Virus record (IMG/VR): IMGVR_UViG_3300044998_000741
Coordinates: 1-24,305 of that record
DNA length: 24,305 nucleotides
DNA from: a virus
Strand: one strand, 5' to 3'
Made by a program: the position numbers and the translations under genes. Numbering within the stretch: position 1 is the first letter of the stretch; each line of letters begins with the position of its first letter. Of the stretch, positions 7,996 to 13,909 are shown piece after piece. Under the pieces are notes generated by a model that was not told the origin of the DNA, did not search any database, and was given only the letters and a program-made list of their open reading frames with translations.

Positions 7996-8033
7996 AAAAA
8001 TCGGTTTATAAACGGTTTAAATCGGTTTATAAG
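7996..8033. repeat. AT-rich iterated element: three CGGTTTA motifs at 11-bp spacing
   Basis: Between the terminase stop and portal start. CGGTTTA begins at 8002, 8013 and 8024, exactly 11 bp apart, inside a longer direct repeat of AAATCGGTTTATAA at 7998-8011 and 8019-8032. It is one of the few AT-rich islands in the window. Helically phased repeats are typical of protein-binding arrays such as iterons or pac/cos-type sites, or of a promoter; which applies here cannot be told from sequence. Confidence 0.55.
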
Positions 8034-8038
8034 GGGGG

Positions 8039-9391
8039 TCACGCGGCCCTCCGGTACATCCGTACCACCCGACGCCCCTGAGCGGCTTGTGGCGCGTCTG
8101 GCTCGGTCTCGGGCTCGACGGTCTCTCCGGCGGCCGGCTGCAGTGTCCGCCCGGCCGCGTTGCAGGCCAAGAAGCACGCCCAGGTGCGGTCGGCGTGGCC
8201 GCCCTCGTCGCGGTCGGCCACGAAGCGCGGCGTGCCGGTGGGCCCGGTCTCGCGCTTGAGCTTGTGCAGGTCGGTGCGCAGCGCCTGGTTGCCCAGCGGG
8301 ATGCGCAGCGTCCGGTCCTCGAAGCGCGACTTGCCCACCGTCGCCAGTGTGATCTTGTTGGGGACGGTGAAGAGCACGCCCTCCACCGCATACTCGCCGT
8401 GCCGCCGCTTGGCGTCCTCCACCGGCTTCTCCCCCATGCCGGTCTGGTCCATGCAGGCGCGCACCACCTTGTACCGGGCGAACACGTCATCGAGCAGCGC
8501 GTCCTGCTCGCTGAACTTGATGCGCTGCCGCTCCACGATCTCGCGGGTCCACAGCACGTCGCCCACCTGCTCGAGCACCCAGATCACGAACAGGTCGCGC
8601 CGCGCGCCGATGTCCACGCCGACGAAGCACGGCCCGCCCTGGTACAGCTCCGGCTTGCCCGCCTGGTCATGCTCCACCTGGTTGATCAGGTCGAAGGGCA
8701 GCCAGGCGCTCGCCTCGTCGGCCCACTGCAGCTCGTACTCCTGCGCCCAGATGTCCTCGTCGGCAAGGCCGGCGCGCAGCGCTTCGACGTCGCGCGGCAG
8801 GCCGTCCGCCACCGCCTGGTAGATGTCCACCACGTGGTGGGACCACACGTCGCCGCCGGCGGTCATCAGGTCGTAGAACTTGTTGTTCTTCCCGTTGGGC
8901 GTGGAGGTCACGCGCAGCCGGTAGCCCGCCGAGATCACGGGGAACAGCGCCGCCCAGATCTTGCGGCTGTCCGCGTGGAAGGCGAACTCGTCCAGGAACA
9001 CGTTGCCGCTGAAGCCCCGCGCGGTGTCCGGGTTCGCAGGCAGCGACGTGATGCGGGAGCCGCCCGGCAGCGTCACCTCGAACATCGCGTAGCGCGTGCC
9101 GTCCTCGGCACGGTACTCCGCCTCGAGCGACTCCAGCGCCACGCCGTAGGCCCGCGCGTGGCGCTTGACGCCCTCGTCCATCGCCTCCTTCGCCTGGCGC
9201 TCCCCGCGTGAGAGGATCACCCAGCGCTCGCGCGCGCCGCGCGCCTCCGCCTCGTAGCAGCCATCGACGATTTCGAGGGTCGTCGTGAAGGTCTTGCCCG
9301 TCTGCCGCGCGAACATCCCGATCTTGAATCGCGCCCGGTCCAGCAGCCAGCGCTGCTGATAGGCGTAGAGCTGGATCGCGGCCTGCGTCAC
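8039..9391 (-). CDS. Terminase large subunit (Mu gp28-like)
   Basis: 450 aa from GTG 9391, whose GTGA overlaps the stop of the upstream 39-aa ORF; an upstream reading to 9547 would overlap two genes. The N-terminal ATPase shows a Walker A-like 'ARQTGKT' (28-34) and Walker B 'VFLDE' (131-135), with a coupling-motif candidate 'VTSTPNGKNN' (161-170). The C-terminal RuvC-like nuclease begins at 'FVGVDIGARRD' (Asp260), with further acidic positions in 'CMDQTGMGE' and 'DRDEGGHAD'. The enzyme cuts and pumps phage DNA, for Mu-like phages with flanking host DNA, into the prohead through the portal. Length and domain order are normal for the family. Confidence 0.93.
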   Translation of the reverse strand: MTQAAIQLYAYQQRWLLDRARFKIGMFARQTGKTFTTTLEIVDGCYEAEARGARERWVILSRGERQAKEAMDEGVKRHARAYGVALESLEAEYRAEDGTRYAMFEVTLPGGSRITSLPANPDTARGFSGNVFLDEFAFHADSRKIWAALFPVISAGYRLRVTSTPNGKNNKFYDLMTAGGDVWSHHVVDIYQAVADGLPRDVEALRAGLADEDIWAQEYELQWADEASAWLPFDLINQVEHDQAGKPELYQGGPCFVGVDIGARRDLFVIWVLEQVGDVLWTREIVERQRIKFSEQDALLDDVFARYKVVRACMDQTGMGEKPVEDAKRRHGEYAVEGVLFTVPNKITLATVGKSRFEDRTLRIPLGNQALRTDLHKLKRETGPTGTPRFVADRDEGGHADRTWACFLACNAAGRTLQPAAGETVEPETEPDAPQAAQGRRVVRMYRRAA

Positions 9392-9507
9392 AGCAGGTCT
9401 CCCAGGGCGCGCAGGGCCGCCAGCACCAGGGCGACGGTGAGCGCCACCACCGCCACCCCGCCCAGTGCCAGCACACCCACCACCCCCACCCCGTAGACCA
9501 TCGTCAT
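9388..9507 (-). CDS. 39-aa membrane micro-protein between the terminase subunits
   Basis: A 39-codon ORF starting MTMVYGVGVVGVLALGGV and ending GDLL. It is almost wholly hydrophobic (Val/Ala/Leu/Gly), long enough for one or two tight transmembrane helices, with a single Arg near the end. The ATG at 9507 overlaps the small-terminase TGA (ATGA) and its TGA overlaps the large-terminase GTG (GTGA), so it bridges the two subunits by translational coupling. Function unknown. It could help membrane placement of packaging, or it may only relay ribosomes between the two genes. Confidence 0.5.
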   Translation of the reverse strand: MTMVYGVGVVGVLALGGVAVVALTVALVLAALRALGDLL

Positions 9508-10055
9508 GGCGTGGCCTCCGCGGGTCGCACGATGCCGTACACCTCACGCCGGATGGTCTCCAGCGCCTCGGGCGACACCCCGGCGCGGCGCCCCGCGCTC
9601 ACCGCGGTCTCCGCGGCCTTCTCGGCGGTCTCGCGGCGCACGCGCAGCTCCCGCTCCGCGTTCACCTTTTCGAAGCTCCCGATGTCGCGCAGCGCTTTGG
9701 CCAGCAGCATCACGTCCATCGGCTTAGCGCTGGCCTCCTCGCCCAGGTCCGCCGAGACCTGGAATGCCACTGTCTTGAGCATCTCCGACAGAAGCCGCGC
9801 CACGTCGCCCGACGGCTCCGCCTGCAGCTTGCCCACCCAGACCTTGGCGATCTCCTGCGCCTCGCGGTAGCGCGTCATCTGCTCGCGCGCCCGCTTGGCG
9901 TAGCGCCCCACCGCAGAGCGCGAGACATCGCCGCCCATCTCGCGGATCGCGCAGACGATCTCGTCGATGGTCGCACGCCGCTCGCGGATGGCGGCGTCCA
10001 CTGCCTCGCGGATCTCGTCAGGCAGCCGGTCGATGGAGCTGATGCGCTGCCTCAC
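9504..10055 (-). CDS. Terminase small subunit (DUF3486, Mu gp27-like)
   Basis: 183 aa. The start is taken as GTG 10055 (VRQRISSIDRLPDEIREAVD), preceded by GGAGGG; a longer frame to 10136 runs through the palindrome pair and is unlikely. 'SIDRLPDEIREAVDAAIRERRATIDEIVCAIREMGGDVSRSAVGRYAKR' is the N-terminal DNA-binding HTH typical of DUF3486. A coiled helical C-terminus follows ('VNAERELRVRRETAEKAAETAVSAG'). In Mu-like phages this protein recognises the packaging start site and loads the large subunit. Its gene follows a 154-bp gap holding two palindromes. Confidence 0.88.
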   Translation of the reverse strand: MRQRISSIDRLPDEIREAVDAAIRERRATIDEIVCAIREMGGDVSRSAVGRYAKRAREQMTRYREAQEIAKVWVGKLQAEPSGDVARLLSEMLKTVAFQVSADLGEEASAKPMDVMLLAKALRDIGSFEKVNAERELRVRRETAEKAAETAVSAGRRAGVSPEALETIRREVYGIVRPAEATP

Positions 10056-10075
10056 GAGGCGCCGCCCTCCGCACC

Positions 10076-10100
10076 CAAATACGACACTGTGTCGTATTTG
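10076..10100. repeat. 25-bp palindrome, copy 1
   Basis: CAAATACGACA, then CTG, then TGTCGTATTTG: 11-bp perfect arms around a 3-bp centre. It is the exact reverse complement of copy 2. A DNA-binding site for a dimeric regulator is the simplest reading. Confidence 0.85.
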
Positions 10101-10137
10101 TTTACGCCTGGCGCAAAGCCTTTGCAGCCAATGCAAT

Positions 10138-10162
10138 CAAATACGACACAGTGTCGTATTTG
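10138..10162. repeat. 25-bp palindrome, copy 2
   Basis: Same arms as copy 1 with centre CAG, so it equals copy 1 read on the other strand. The 37 bp between the two copies hold no recognisable promoter. Two copies so close could be bridged by one protein or bound cooperatively. Confidence 0.85.
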
Positions 10163-10209
10163 CCCCCGGCCCGGCAGCGGCCCAGCTGCGTCACGCATCC
10201 GCATTGCGC

Positions 10210-10512
10210 TCACTGTAGGGGGCGCGGCCGGCTCACGCCGGGCACCTCTGCGAGACCGCGCGCTACGTCCGAGCCGCGCATGGTGATGCGCGCGAGCACC
10301 GTGTCCACCAGCGTCTCCGTGGTCACGAGCCCCTGCTCGCACAGCCATTGCACATCGCCATACACCTGGTCGTAGCTCGCCGCCAGCGTGCGCCCCGGGA
10401 TCGCCTGGTAGAGCAGCTCCACGCTCGCCTGGTACTGCGGCGCCTCGTCCAGCAGCTGCAGCAGCGCCAGGCGCCGTAGCTCCCGGACAGACTCGGCGAA
10501 GGTCTTAGTCAT
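10210..10512 (-). CDS. Mu gp26-like / VpaChn25_0724-family phage protein
   Basis: 100 aa; ATG 10512 overlaps the TGA of the gp25-like gene (ATGA). 'ESVRELRRLALLQLLDEAPQYQASVELLYQAIPGRTLAASYDQVYGDVQWLCEQGLVTTET' reads as a small winged-helix (ArsR-like) fold of the type encoded just before the small terminase in Mu-like phages. The DNA-contacting helix would be about residues 40-60. Function is not established; a regulatory or packaging-accessory role is suggested by the fold and position. The gene ends at the palindrome-bearing gap. Confidence 0.8.
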   Translation of the reverse strand: MTKTFAESVRELRRLALLQLLDEAPQYQASVELLYQAIPGRTLAASYDQVYGDVQWLCEQGLVTTETLVDTVLARITMRGSDVARGLAEVPGVSRPRPLQ

Positions 10513-10850
10513 GCGTCATCTCGCATCAGGTGCCGCGACACCGTGTCGAGCATCAGGCGCGCGGCCTTGAACTCACCCGCGAGCTCGTGCATTGCCTTGC
10601 TCACGTCATCGAGACGCTCGTGCAGCCTTTGCAGATCCGCGTGCGTGGGCGCGTGGCGCGAGCGCTCCTCAAGCATCGTTAGGCGCGTGTCGGTGCTGCG
10701 CACCTGCGTCTCCAATGCGCTCTTCCAGCCGGCAAACTCGCGCGCCTTGACCGCGTTGGCGCTCGTGAAATAGACGTAGACCGAGACCGCGCCAACCAGG
10801 ACGAACTGCACCAGGTCCAAGATCAGCCGCCACATCGACCAGTCGTGCAT
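10509..10850 (-). CDS. DUF2730-family protein (Mu gp25-like), membrane-anchored coiled coil
   Basis: 113 aa from ATG 10850, which overlaps the previous TGA as TGATG; two in-frame GTGs lie directly upstream. An N-terminal transmembrane helix (LILDLVQFVLVGAVSVYVYF) is followed by a long coiled coil with 'ALETQVRSTDTRLTMLEERS' and 'HADLQRLHERLDDVSKAMHEL'. This is the usual DUF2730 layout, found between lysis and terminase genes in Mu-like phages. Its function is unknown; an inner-membrane anchored scaffold or spanin-like role is only a guess. Confidence 0.82.
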   Translation of the reverse strand: MHDWSMWRLILDLVQFVLVGAVSVYVYFTSANAVKAREFAGWKSALETQVRSTDTRLTMLEERSRHAPTHADLQRLHERLDDVSKAMHELAGEFKAARLMLDTVSRHLMRDDA

Positions 10851-11110
10851 CACCACCCTCGTGTCCTTTTCTCAGCCTCGACCTCTGCCTGACACTCGAC
10901 GCACAGCCGCACGCCCACTACCGCCGCGCGCCGCGCATCCGGCACGCGCTCGCCGCAGCGGTCGCACCACTTGGCCGACAACGCCTGCCAGTCGCCGTGC
11001 TGCACCCGCGCGCGCACCTCAGCGATGCCGTCCTCGCGCATCTCGGCCTCGCGCACCTCGGCGCGGTCCGCCTCGTCGCCCGGCTCGCGCTCAACAGTCT
11101 CGCGCTCCAC
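10850..11110 (-). CDS. DksA/TraR-type C4 zinc-finger protein
   Basis: 86 aa from GTG 11110 (VERETVEREPGDEADRAEV). An acidic alpha-helical N-terminal part is followed by the C4 finger 'WCDRCGERVPDARRAAVVGVRLCVECQ' (C-x2-C-x17-C-x2-C). DksA/TraR proteins enter the RNA polymerase secondary channel and change promoter choice. Short phage- and plasmid-borne forms act without ppGpp. The coiled-coil tip is short here, as in TraR. I infer that it tunes host transcription during late expression. It could alternatively be a structural zinc protein. Confidence 0.83.
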   Translation of the reverse strand: MERETVEREPGDEADRAEVREAEMREDGIAEVRARVQHGDWQALSAKWCDRCGERVPDARRAAVVGVRLCVECQAEVEAEKRTRGW

Positions 11111-11112
11111 GG

Positions 11113-11367
11113 CTAGCCCGCGACCCCGGCACCCGAGTCCGCAACCTCCGTGCCGCGCATCCGCGCCAGCACCCGTGCCCGCACCTCGTCGAGACGCGCA
11201 CGCGCTTGGCCGCGCAGCAGCTCCAGCTCCTCGTCGCTCAGCGGGCGCCCCTCTGCCTGGGCCTGCTGGATGCGCATGCTCGCCGCCTGCAGGTGGCTCG
11301 CCACGTCCAGCGCGAGCAGCGCGCCCTCGGTGATGTACAGCAGCGTCTCAGCGGCGGCGGGGGACAT
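11113..11367 (-). CDS. Small helical phage protein of the lysis/late cassette
   Basis: 84 aa; ATG 11367 lies inside the 3' end of the upstream lipoprotein gene (20-base overlap in another frame). Entirely alpha-helical: 'ETLLYITEGALLALDVASHLQAASMRIQQAQAEGRPLSDEELELLRGQARARLDEV'. The motif 'GRPLSDEELELLRG' is familiar from short phage proteins near spanin genes, but I cannot give a function. No transmembrane segment or signal peptide. Confidence 0.65.
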   Translation of the reverse strand: MSPAAAETLLYITEGALLALDVASHLQAASMRIQQAQAEGRPLSDEELELLRGQARARLDEVRARVLARMRGTEVADSGAGVAG

Positions 11368-11716
11368 GTCGATTTAGCTCCGTCTGCAGTGCAATAAGCG
11401 CCATGCGTGCGGCATCCAGGCGCCCTTGCGCGGTCGAGAGGTCCGGCGCATTGCCGGTGATGAGCATCTGCGCCTGCGCCAGATCACCCAGCGCACGGTC
11501 CAGGACGTCGAGCGCGCGCAGCGCCTCCTCGTCCGAGATGCTGCCCGACTGCGACAGCCGGTCCACCGTGGACGTCAGGCTCTCGTGCAGCGCGTACCCG
11601 TAGGCCAACTGGTCGCGCATGTCGCGCGGCGCAGTCACGGGCCCGGCACACGCCGCGAGCAGCGCGGCCAGGAGCAGCGGCCACAGCGCGTGTGGCGCAA
11701 GGCGCGCGCGCATCAT
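11348..11716 (-). CDS. Putative phage lipoprotein (lysis cassette)
   Basis: 122 aa from ATG 11716 (MMRARLAPHALWPLLLAALLAAC). A basic n-region, hydrophobic core and LAAC lipobox mark it as a lipoprotein cleaved before Cys23. The mature part is helical ('DQLAYGYALHESLTSTVDRLSQSGSISDEEALRALDVLDRALGDLAQAQM'). An AGGAG lies about 7 bases upstream, and the start overlaps the holin-like gene's stop (ATGA). Its position after amidase and holin-like genes suggests an outer-membrane spanin-type subunit (o-spanin). However it is longer and less proline-rich than Rz1, so that role is tentative. Confidence 0.7.
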   Translation of the reverse strand: MMRARLAPHALWPLLLAALLAACAGPVTAPRDMRDQLAYGYALHESLTSTVDRLSQSGSISDEEALRALDVLDRALGDLAQAQMLITGNAPDLSTAQGRLDAARMALIALQTELNRHVPRRR

Positions 11717-11934
11717 GGCTCCTGTCTCCTGAACCACCCGGCCAGGGGTGTGTCAGTCCACTTGCGCAGCACCCAGACCACCACGCCATTGAATCCGAGC
11801 AGCGCCGCGATGAGCGCGTCCACATGCTGCGCCAGCTGATCGCGTATCTCCGGCGTGAGCTCGATCCCCATCACGGCAAGCGCCGCCACCACCAGGTTCA
11901 CCATCGCGTACACAACCGTTCTGCTCAGCTTCAC
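11713..11934 (-). CDS. Holin-like two-TM membrane protein
   Basis: 73 aa from GTG 11934 (VKLSRTVVYAMVNLVVAALAV), which overlaps the upstream TGA (GTGA). There are two hydrophobic segments, about residues 6-26 and 40-60, joined by a polar link with 'TPEIRDQLAQHVD'. The charged C-terminus includes 'RKWTDTPLAGWFRRQEP'. Size, two helices, basic tail and position between endolysin and lipoprotein fit a class II holin, which would open the inner membrane and release the amidase. A longer upstream reading to 12021 overlaps another gene and is rejected. Confidence 0.68.
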   Translation of the reverse strand: MKLSRTVVYAMVNLVVAALAVMGIELTPEIRDQLAQHVDALIAALLGFNGVVVWVLRKWTDTPLAGWFRRQEP

Positions 11935-12122
11935 GGCCCCACCTCCTTGATCACGGCACAATCGCCGCTCGCCACGTTGATCTCGATCGCATCGCCGGCG
12001 TGCAGCGGCAGCGCGCGCCACGGCGCAGGCGCCAGCCGGCCCGTCTCGTCCGCGTGGTACACCTGCACCACCACCTGCCGGGACGCCTCATCGCCACAGC
12101 TCTGGATGCGCACGCGCGCCAT
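11931..12122 (-). CDS. Small hypothetical protein in lysis cassette
   Basis: 63 aa from ATG 12122 (MARVRIQSCGDEASRQVVVQ); the start overlaps the amidase TGA as TGATG. Predicted all-beta: 'VVVQVYHADETGRL', 'RALPLHAGDAIEINVASGDCAVIKEV'. 'HAGDAIEINV' resembles a small beta-barrel turn, but no family is recognised. No signal peptide. It is coupled on both sides (amidase before, holin-like after), so it probably belongs to the lysis unit. Confidence 0.62.
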   Translation of the reverse strand: MARVRIQSCGDEASRQVVVQVYHADETGRLAPAPWRALPLHAGDAIEINVASGDCAVIKEVGP

Positions 12123-12619
12123 CACGCAGCCCCAGCCAGGCTGAGCACGTGCCCCTCATCAGGCACCATGTCGCGCAGCAGCCACCCCCGCACGTCAAAG
12201 CCAGGGCACGTCTTCGTCATATCGAGCTCGCGGTGACCCTTCACCGCGGCAGCCGGGTAGCGCTTCAGCAGCGCCCGGATGTTCGCGGCAAGGGCGGCCC
12301 ACGCGATGCGCGTGAAGCGGCTGCGCCCCACCATGCACACACCCACGCTCGTGCTGTTGTAACCGCGCACGTGCGCGCCCACCTCGTCCAGGTCGCGCCC
12401 GGTCGCGATCGCGCCGTTGACGTAGATGACGAAGTGATAGCCCACCGCTGCGAGATCCGGATTGCAGCGCTTGCGCCACTGCGCGCTGCGCGCAAAGCCT
12501 CGCTCCGCATGCCAGCGGTCGATGTCCTCCACCGTCGTGCGGCGCCCGTCTGGCGTGTCGCTGCAGTGGATGACGATCAGGTCGACGGCTCGACGCTGCG
12601 TGCTCGCAGACTCTTTCAT
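12122..12619 (-). CDS. N-acetylmuramoyl-L-alanine amidase endolysin (Amidase_2, T7-lysozyme-like)
   Basis: 165 aa from ATG 12619; an in-frame GTG at 12628 is an alternative, and neither has a strong ribosome-binding site. Zinc ligands of the T7-lysozyme family are in place: His18 in 'IVIHCSDTP', His129 in 'KGHRELD' and Cys138 in 'KTCPGFD', with catalytic Tyr61 ('GYHFVI') and Lys136. It cuts the bond between MurNAc and L-Ala in peptidoglycan. No signal peptide is seen, so it needs a holin, consistent with the holin-like gene two positions downstream. Length is standard. A stem-loop separates it from the nuclease gene upstream. Confidence 0.92.
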   Translation of the reverse strand: MKESASTQRRAVDLIVIHCSDTPDGRRTTVEDIDRWHAERGFARSAQWRKRCNPDLAAVGYHFVIYVNGAIATGRDLDEVGAHVRGYNSTSVGVCMVGRSRFTRIAWAALAANIRALLKRYPAAAVKGHRELDMTKTCPGFDVRGWLLRDMVPDEGHVLSLAGAA

Positions 12620-12664
12620 GGGACGCACTTTGCCCCAGGGAGCGCAAGGGCATAAGCCATCCCA

Positions 12665-12694
12665 CTACCCTCCGCTAGAGCGCGGAGCGGGTAG
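12665..12694 (-). other. Stem-loop between nuclease and amidase genes
   Basis: CTACCC-TCCGC (12665-12675) pairs with GCGGA-GC-GGGTAG (12682-12694), an 11-bp GC-rich stem with a 2-base bulge and a 6-base loop. It has no U-run after it on either strand, so it is not a standard intrinsic terminator. It could be an attenuator, a processing site or a Rho-region boundary separating the repressor-proximal cassette from the lysis cassette. Confidence 0.5.
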
Positions 12695-12706
12695 GGTAGA
12701 GCGCTG

Positions 12707-13195
12707 CTATCGCGATCGCCGCCAGATCCAGGGCGGCGTCGGGTCTGGGTGCTGCCACAACCCCACGCCTGCCTCGCGGGCCTCCCGCTCGAGCTCGAGC
12801 AGGGTGCGGTCCGCGAGATACCTACGGTATGCCCACGCCATGCCGCGACGCAGTTGCTCCGCGCTCGCGTCTACGCCCGCGCACATGACCGTTGCCACAG
12901 TGCGGCCATAGCGGTCTGTCGCCTGGACCTGGAGGACGGCCTGCTTGCCGTAGCACACGTCCGCGAGAGACCGTCTCGACGCCCGGCCGGATGGCTGCCC
13001 TATCTCCGGAGCGTCAATCTGGGCGAGCCGCACCTGCACCTGACGGTGCTCTGGGGTGAGCACAGTGAGCGAGTCTCCATCCGCCACGGCAACGACCCGC
13101 CCCGATAGGCGCTCGCCGGCCGCTGCGGACAAGATCGCCGCACACGCGACGATGACCAGCGCACGAGCGGCACCGCCCACAACGACACCGGCCAT
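12707..13195 (-). CDS. Exported thermonuclease-type (SNase) nuclease
   Basis: 162 aa. The N-terminus (ARALVIVACAAILSAAAGE) reads as a signal peptide or signal anchor. An SNase OB-fold follows: 'GRVVAVADGDSLTVL', 'VRLAQIDAPEIGQPSGRASRR' with the Arg and Glu of the active site, 'DRYGRTVATVMCAG' with the second catalytic Arg, and 'GMAWAYRRYLAD' near the end. Such enzymes are calcium-dependent and cut DNA and RNA. It ends 'PTPPWIWRRSR', the common SNase C-terminal form. Export places the activity outside the cytoplasm, an odd trait for a phage and consistent with attack on DNA entering the cell. It lies 30 bp after a secreted protein gene. Confidence 0.87.
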   Translation of the reverse strand: MAGVVVGGAARALVIVACAAILSAAAGERLSGRVVAVADGDSLTVLTPEHRQVQVRLAQIDAPEIGQPSGRASRRSLADVCYGKQAVLQVQATDRYGRTVATVMCAGVDASAEQLRRGMAWAYRRYLADRTLLELEREAREAGVGLWQHPDPTPPWIWRRSR

Positions 13196-13225
13196 GCTAC
13201 CGCGACCGCCGCAATGTGCGGACCG

Positions 13226-13594
13226 CTACTCGTACACCGTCACCTCGACGGCCTCGAGCGAAAACGTCCTGATCTCCTCGTCGTAGTCGAGCCACTGGTC
13301 GATCCCGAACGGGTGCACGCCAGGCTCGACGTTGCGCGTCGAGAATGGCCAGAGCTCGTCCGCCGCTACAGGCGTGCCATCCTCCGCGTGTCCGACGATG
13401 CGCACCTTGACGGCTACGGGCTGCCGGCAGCCTTGATGCATCACCGCCGCGCCCTTGAGGTAGACGCAAGAGCGCGTCTTGCACTCGTCCACCCAGCGCG
13501 CCTTTGTGATCCTCACCGAGATGTCCTTGGGCGAGCACTCAGCCCACGCCGTCAGGGGGAGTACCGCGCACAGCAGCAGCAAGACCAGTCGCAT
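13226..13594 (-). CDS. Secreted small protein with signal peptide, Cys-containing
   Basis: 122 aa from ATG 13594. A strong AAAGGAGG lies 7 bases upstream, and the start overlaps the TGA of the preceding membrane-protein gene (ATGA), which overrules a longer reading to 13759. MRLVLLLLCAVLPLTAWA is a clean signal peptide with probable cleavage after AWA. The mature part is beta-rich with four Cys ('AECSPKD', 'DECKTRSCVYL', 'HQGCRQP') that may form two disulfides. 'VAVKVRIVGHAEDGTPVAADELWP' resembles FxLyD-like beta-sandwiches. Function unknown. Confidence 0.7.
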   Translation of the reverse strand: MRLVLLLLCAVLPLTAWAECSPKDISVRITKARWVDECKTRSCVYLKGAAVMHQGCRQPVAVKVRIVGHAEDGTPVAADELWPFSTRNVEPGVHPFGIDQWLDYDEEIRTFSLEAVEVTVYE

Positions 13595-13848
13595 CAGCCG
13601 CCTCCTTTGAAAATCGCGAGCACAGCACCCAGTACCGACACCACCGCTGCAGCCACGGACACCACCGCCGCCAGGATGTGGACCGTGACCCCGTGCTCGC
13701 CACGCACCCGCACGTTGTTCATGACCGCCAGCGACTGCCGTTTGGCCCAGGGAGACCATTTGCGCCTCGGGGGATCATCCTTGATCGCCTCCTCCAGCAG
13801 ACGACGCATCTCTGCGTCTAGGCCATCCCTGGGGGTGCGAGGCTGCAT
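13594..13848 (-). CDS. Small membrane protein, C-terminal TM anchor
   Basis: 84 aa; ATG 13848. A charged N-terminal half ('DAEMRRLLEEAIKDDPPRRKWSPWAKRQ') is followed by a single long hydrophobic segment (ILAAVVSVAAAVVSVLGAVL) near the C-terminus, then FKGGG. The ribosome-binding site is weak. It is the first gene after the repressor on the same strand, 61 bp away, and is coupled to the secreted protein gene by ATGA. A membrane anchor, a superinfection-exclusion component or a holin-like protein are all possible; no family recognised. Confidence 0.62.
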   Translation of the reverse strand: MQPRTPRDGLDAEMRRLLEEAIKDDPPRRKWSPWAKRQSLAVMNNVRVRGEHGVTVHILAAVVSVAAAVVSVLGAVLAIFKGGG

Positions 13849-13909
13849 CCGTCCACATCTTGTTCTGGGTGATGGCCAAATCTAACACGCCGGAAGGATC
13901 TGCGCCGTC

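Larger units (their letters stand above)
10056..10209. other. Intergenic control region in late operon with two palindromes
   Basis: This 154-bp gap between the gp26-like and small-terminase genes is the largest break in an otherwise overlapping late operon. It holds two 25-bp palindromes with centres at 10088 and 10150, 62 bp apart, close to six helical turns. The start-proximal edge has the GGAGGG ribosome-binding site for the small terminase. No convincing -35/-10 pair is seen. It may be an internal control point for packaging and structural genes. Confidence 0.5.

Noticed and set aside
8087-9211. 374-codon + strand open frame
   Set aside because: Antisense to the large terminase, whose Walker and nuclease motifs are on the - strand.
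10056-10136. Extension of the small terminase to the ATG at 10136
   Set aside because: It would translate through palindrome copy 1 and low-complexity sequence; GTG 10055 has a GGAGGG site and matches the usual family start.
10076-10162. Palindromes as Rho-independent terminators
   Set aside because: Arms are AT-rich at the ends with only three T residues after the stem, and one copy lies inside a coding sequence; a DNA-binding site fits better.
12665-12694. Stem-loop as a classical intrinsic terminator
   Set aside because: No U-run on either strand after the stem.
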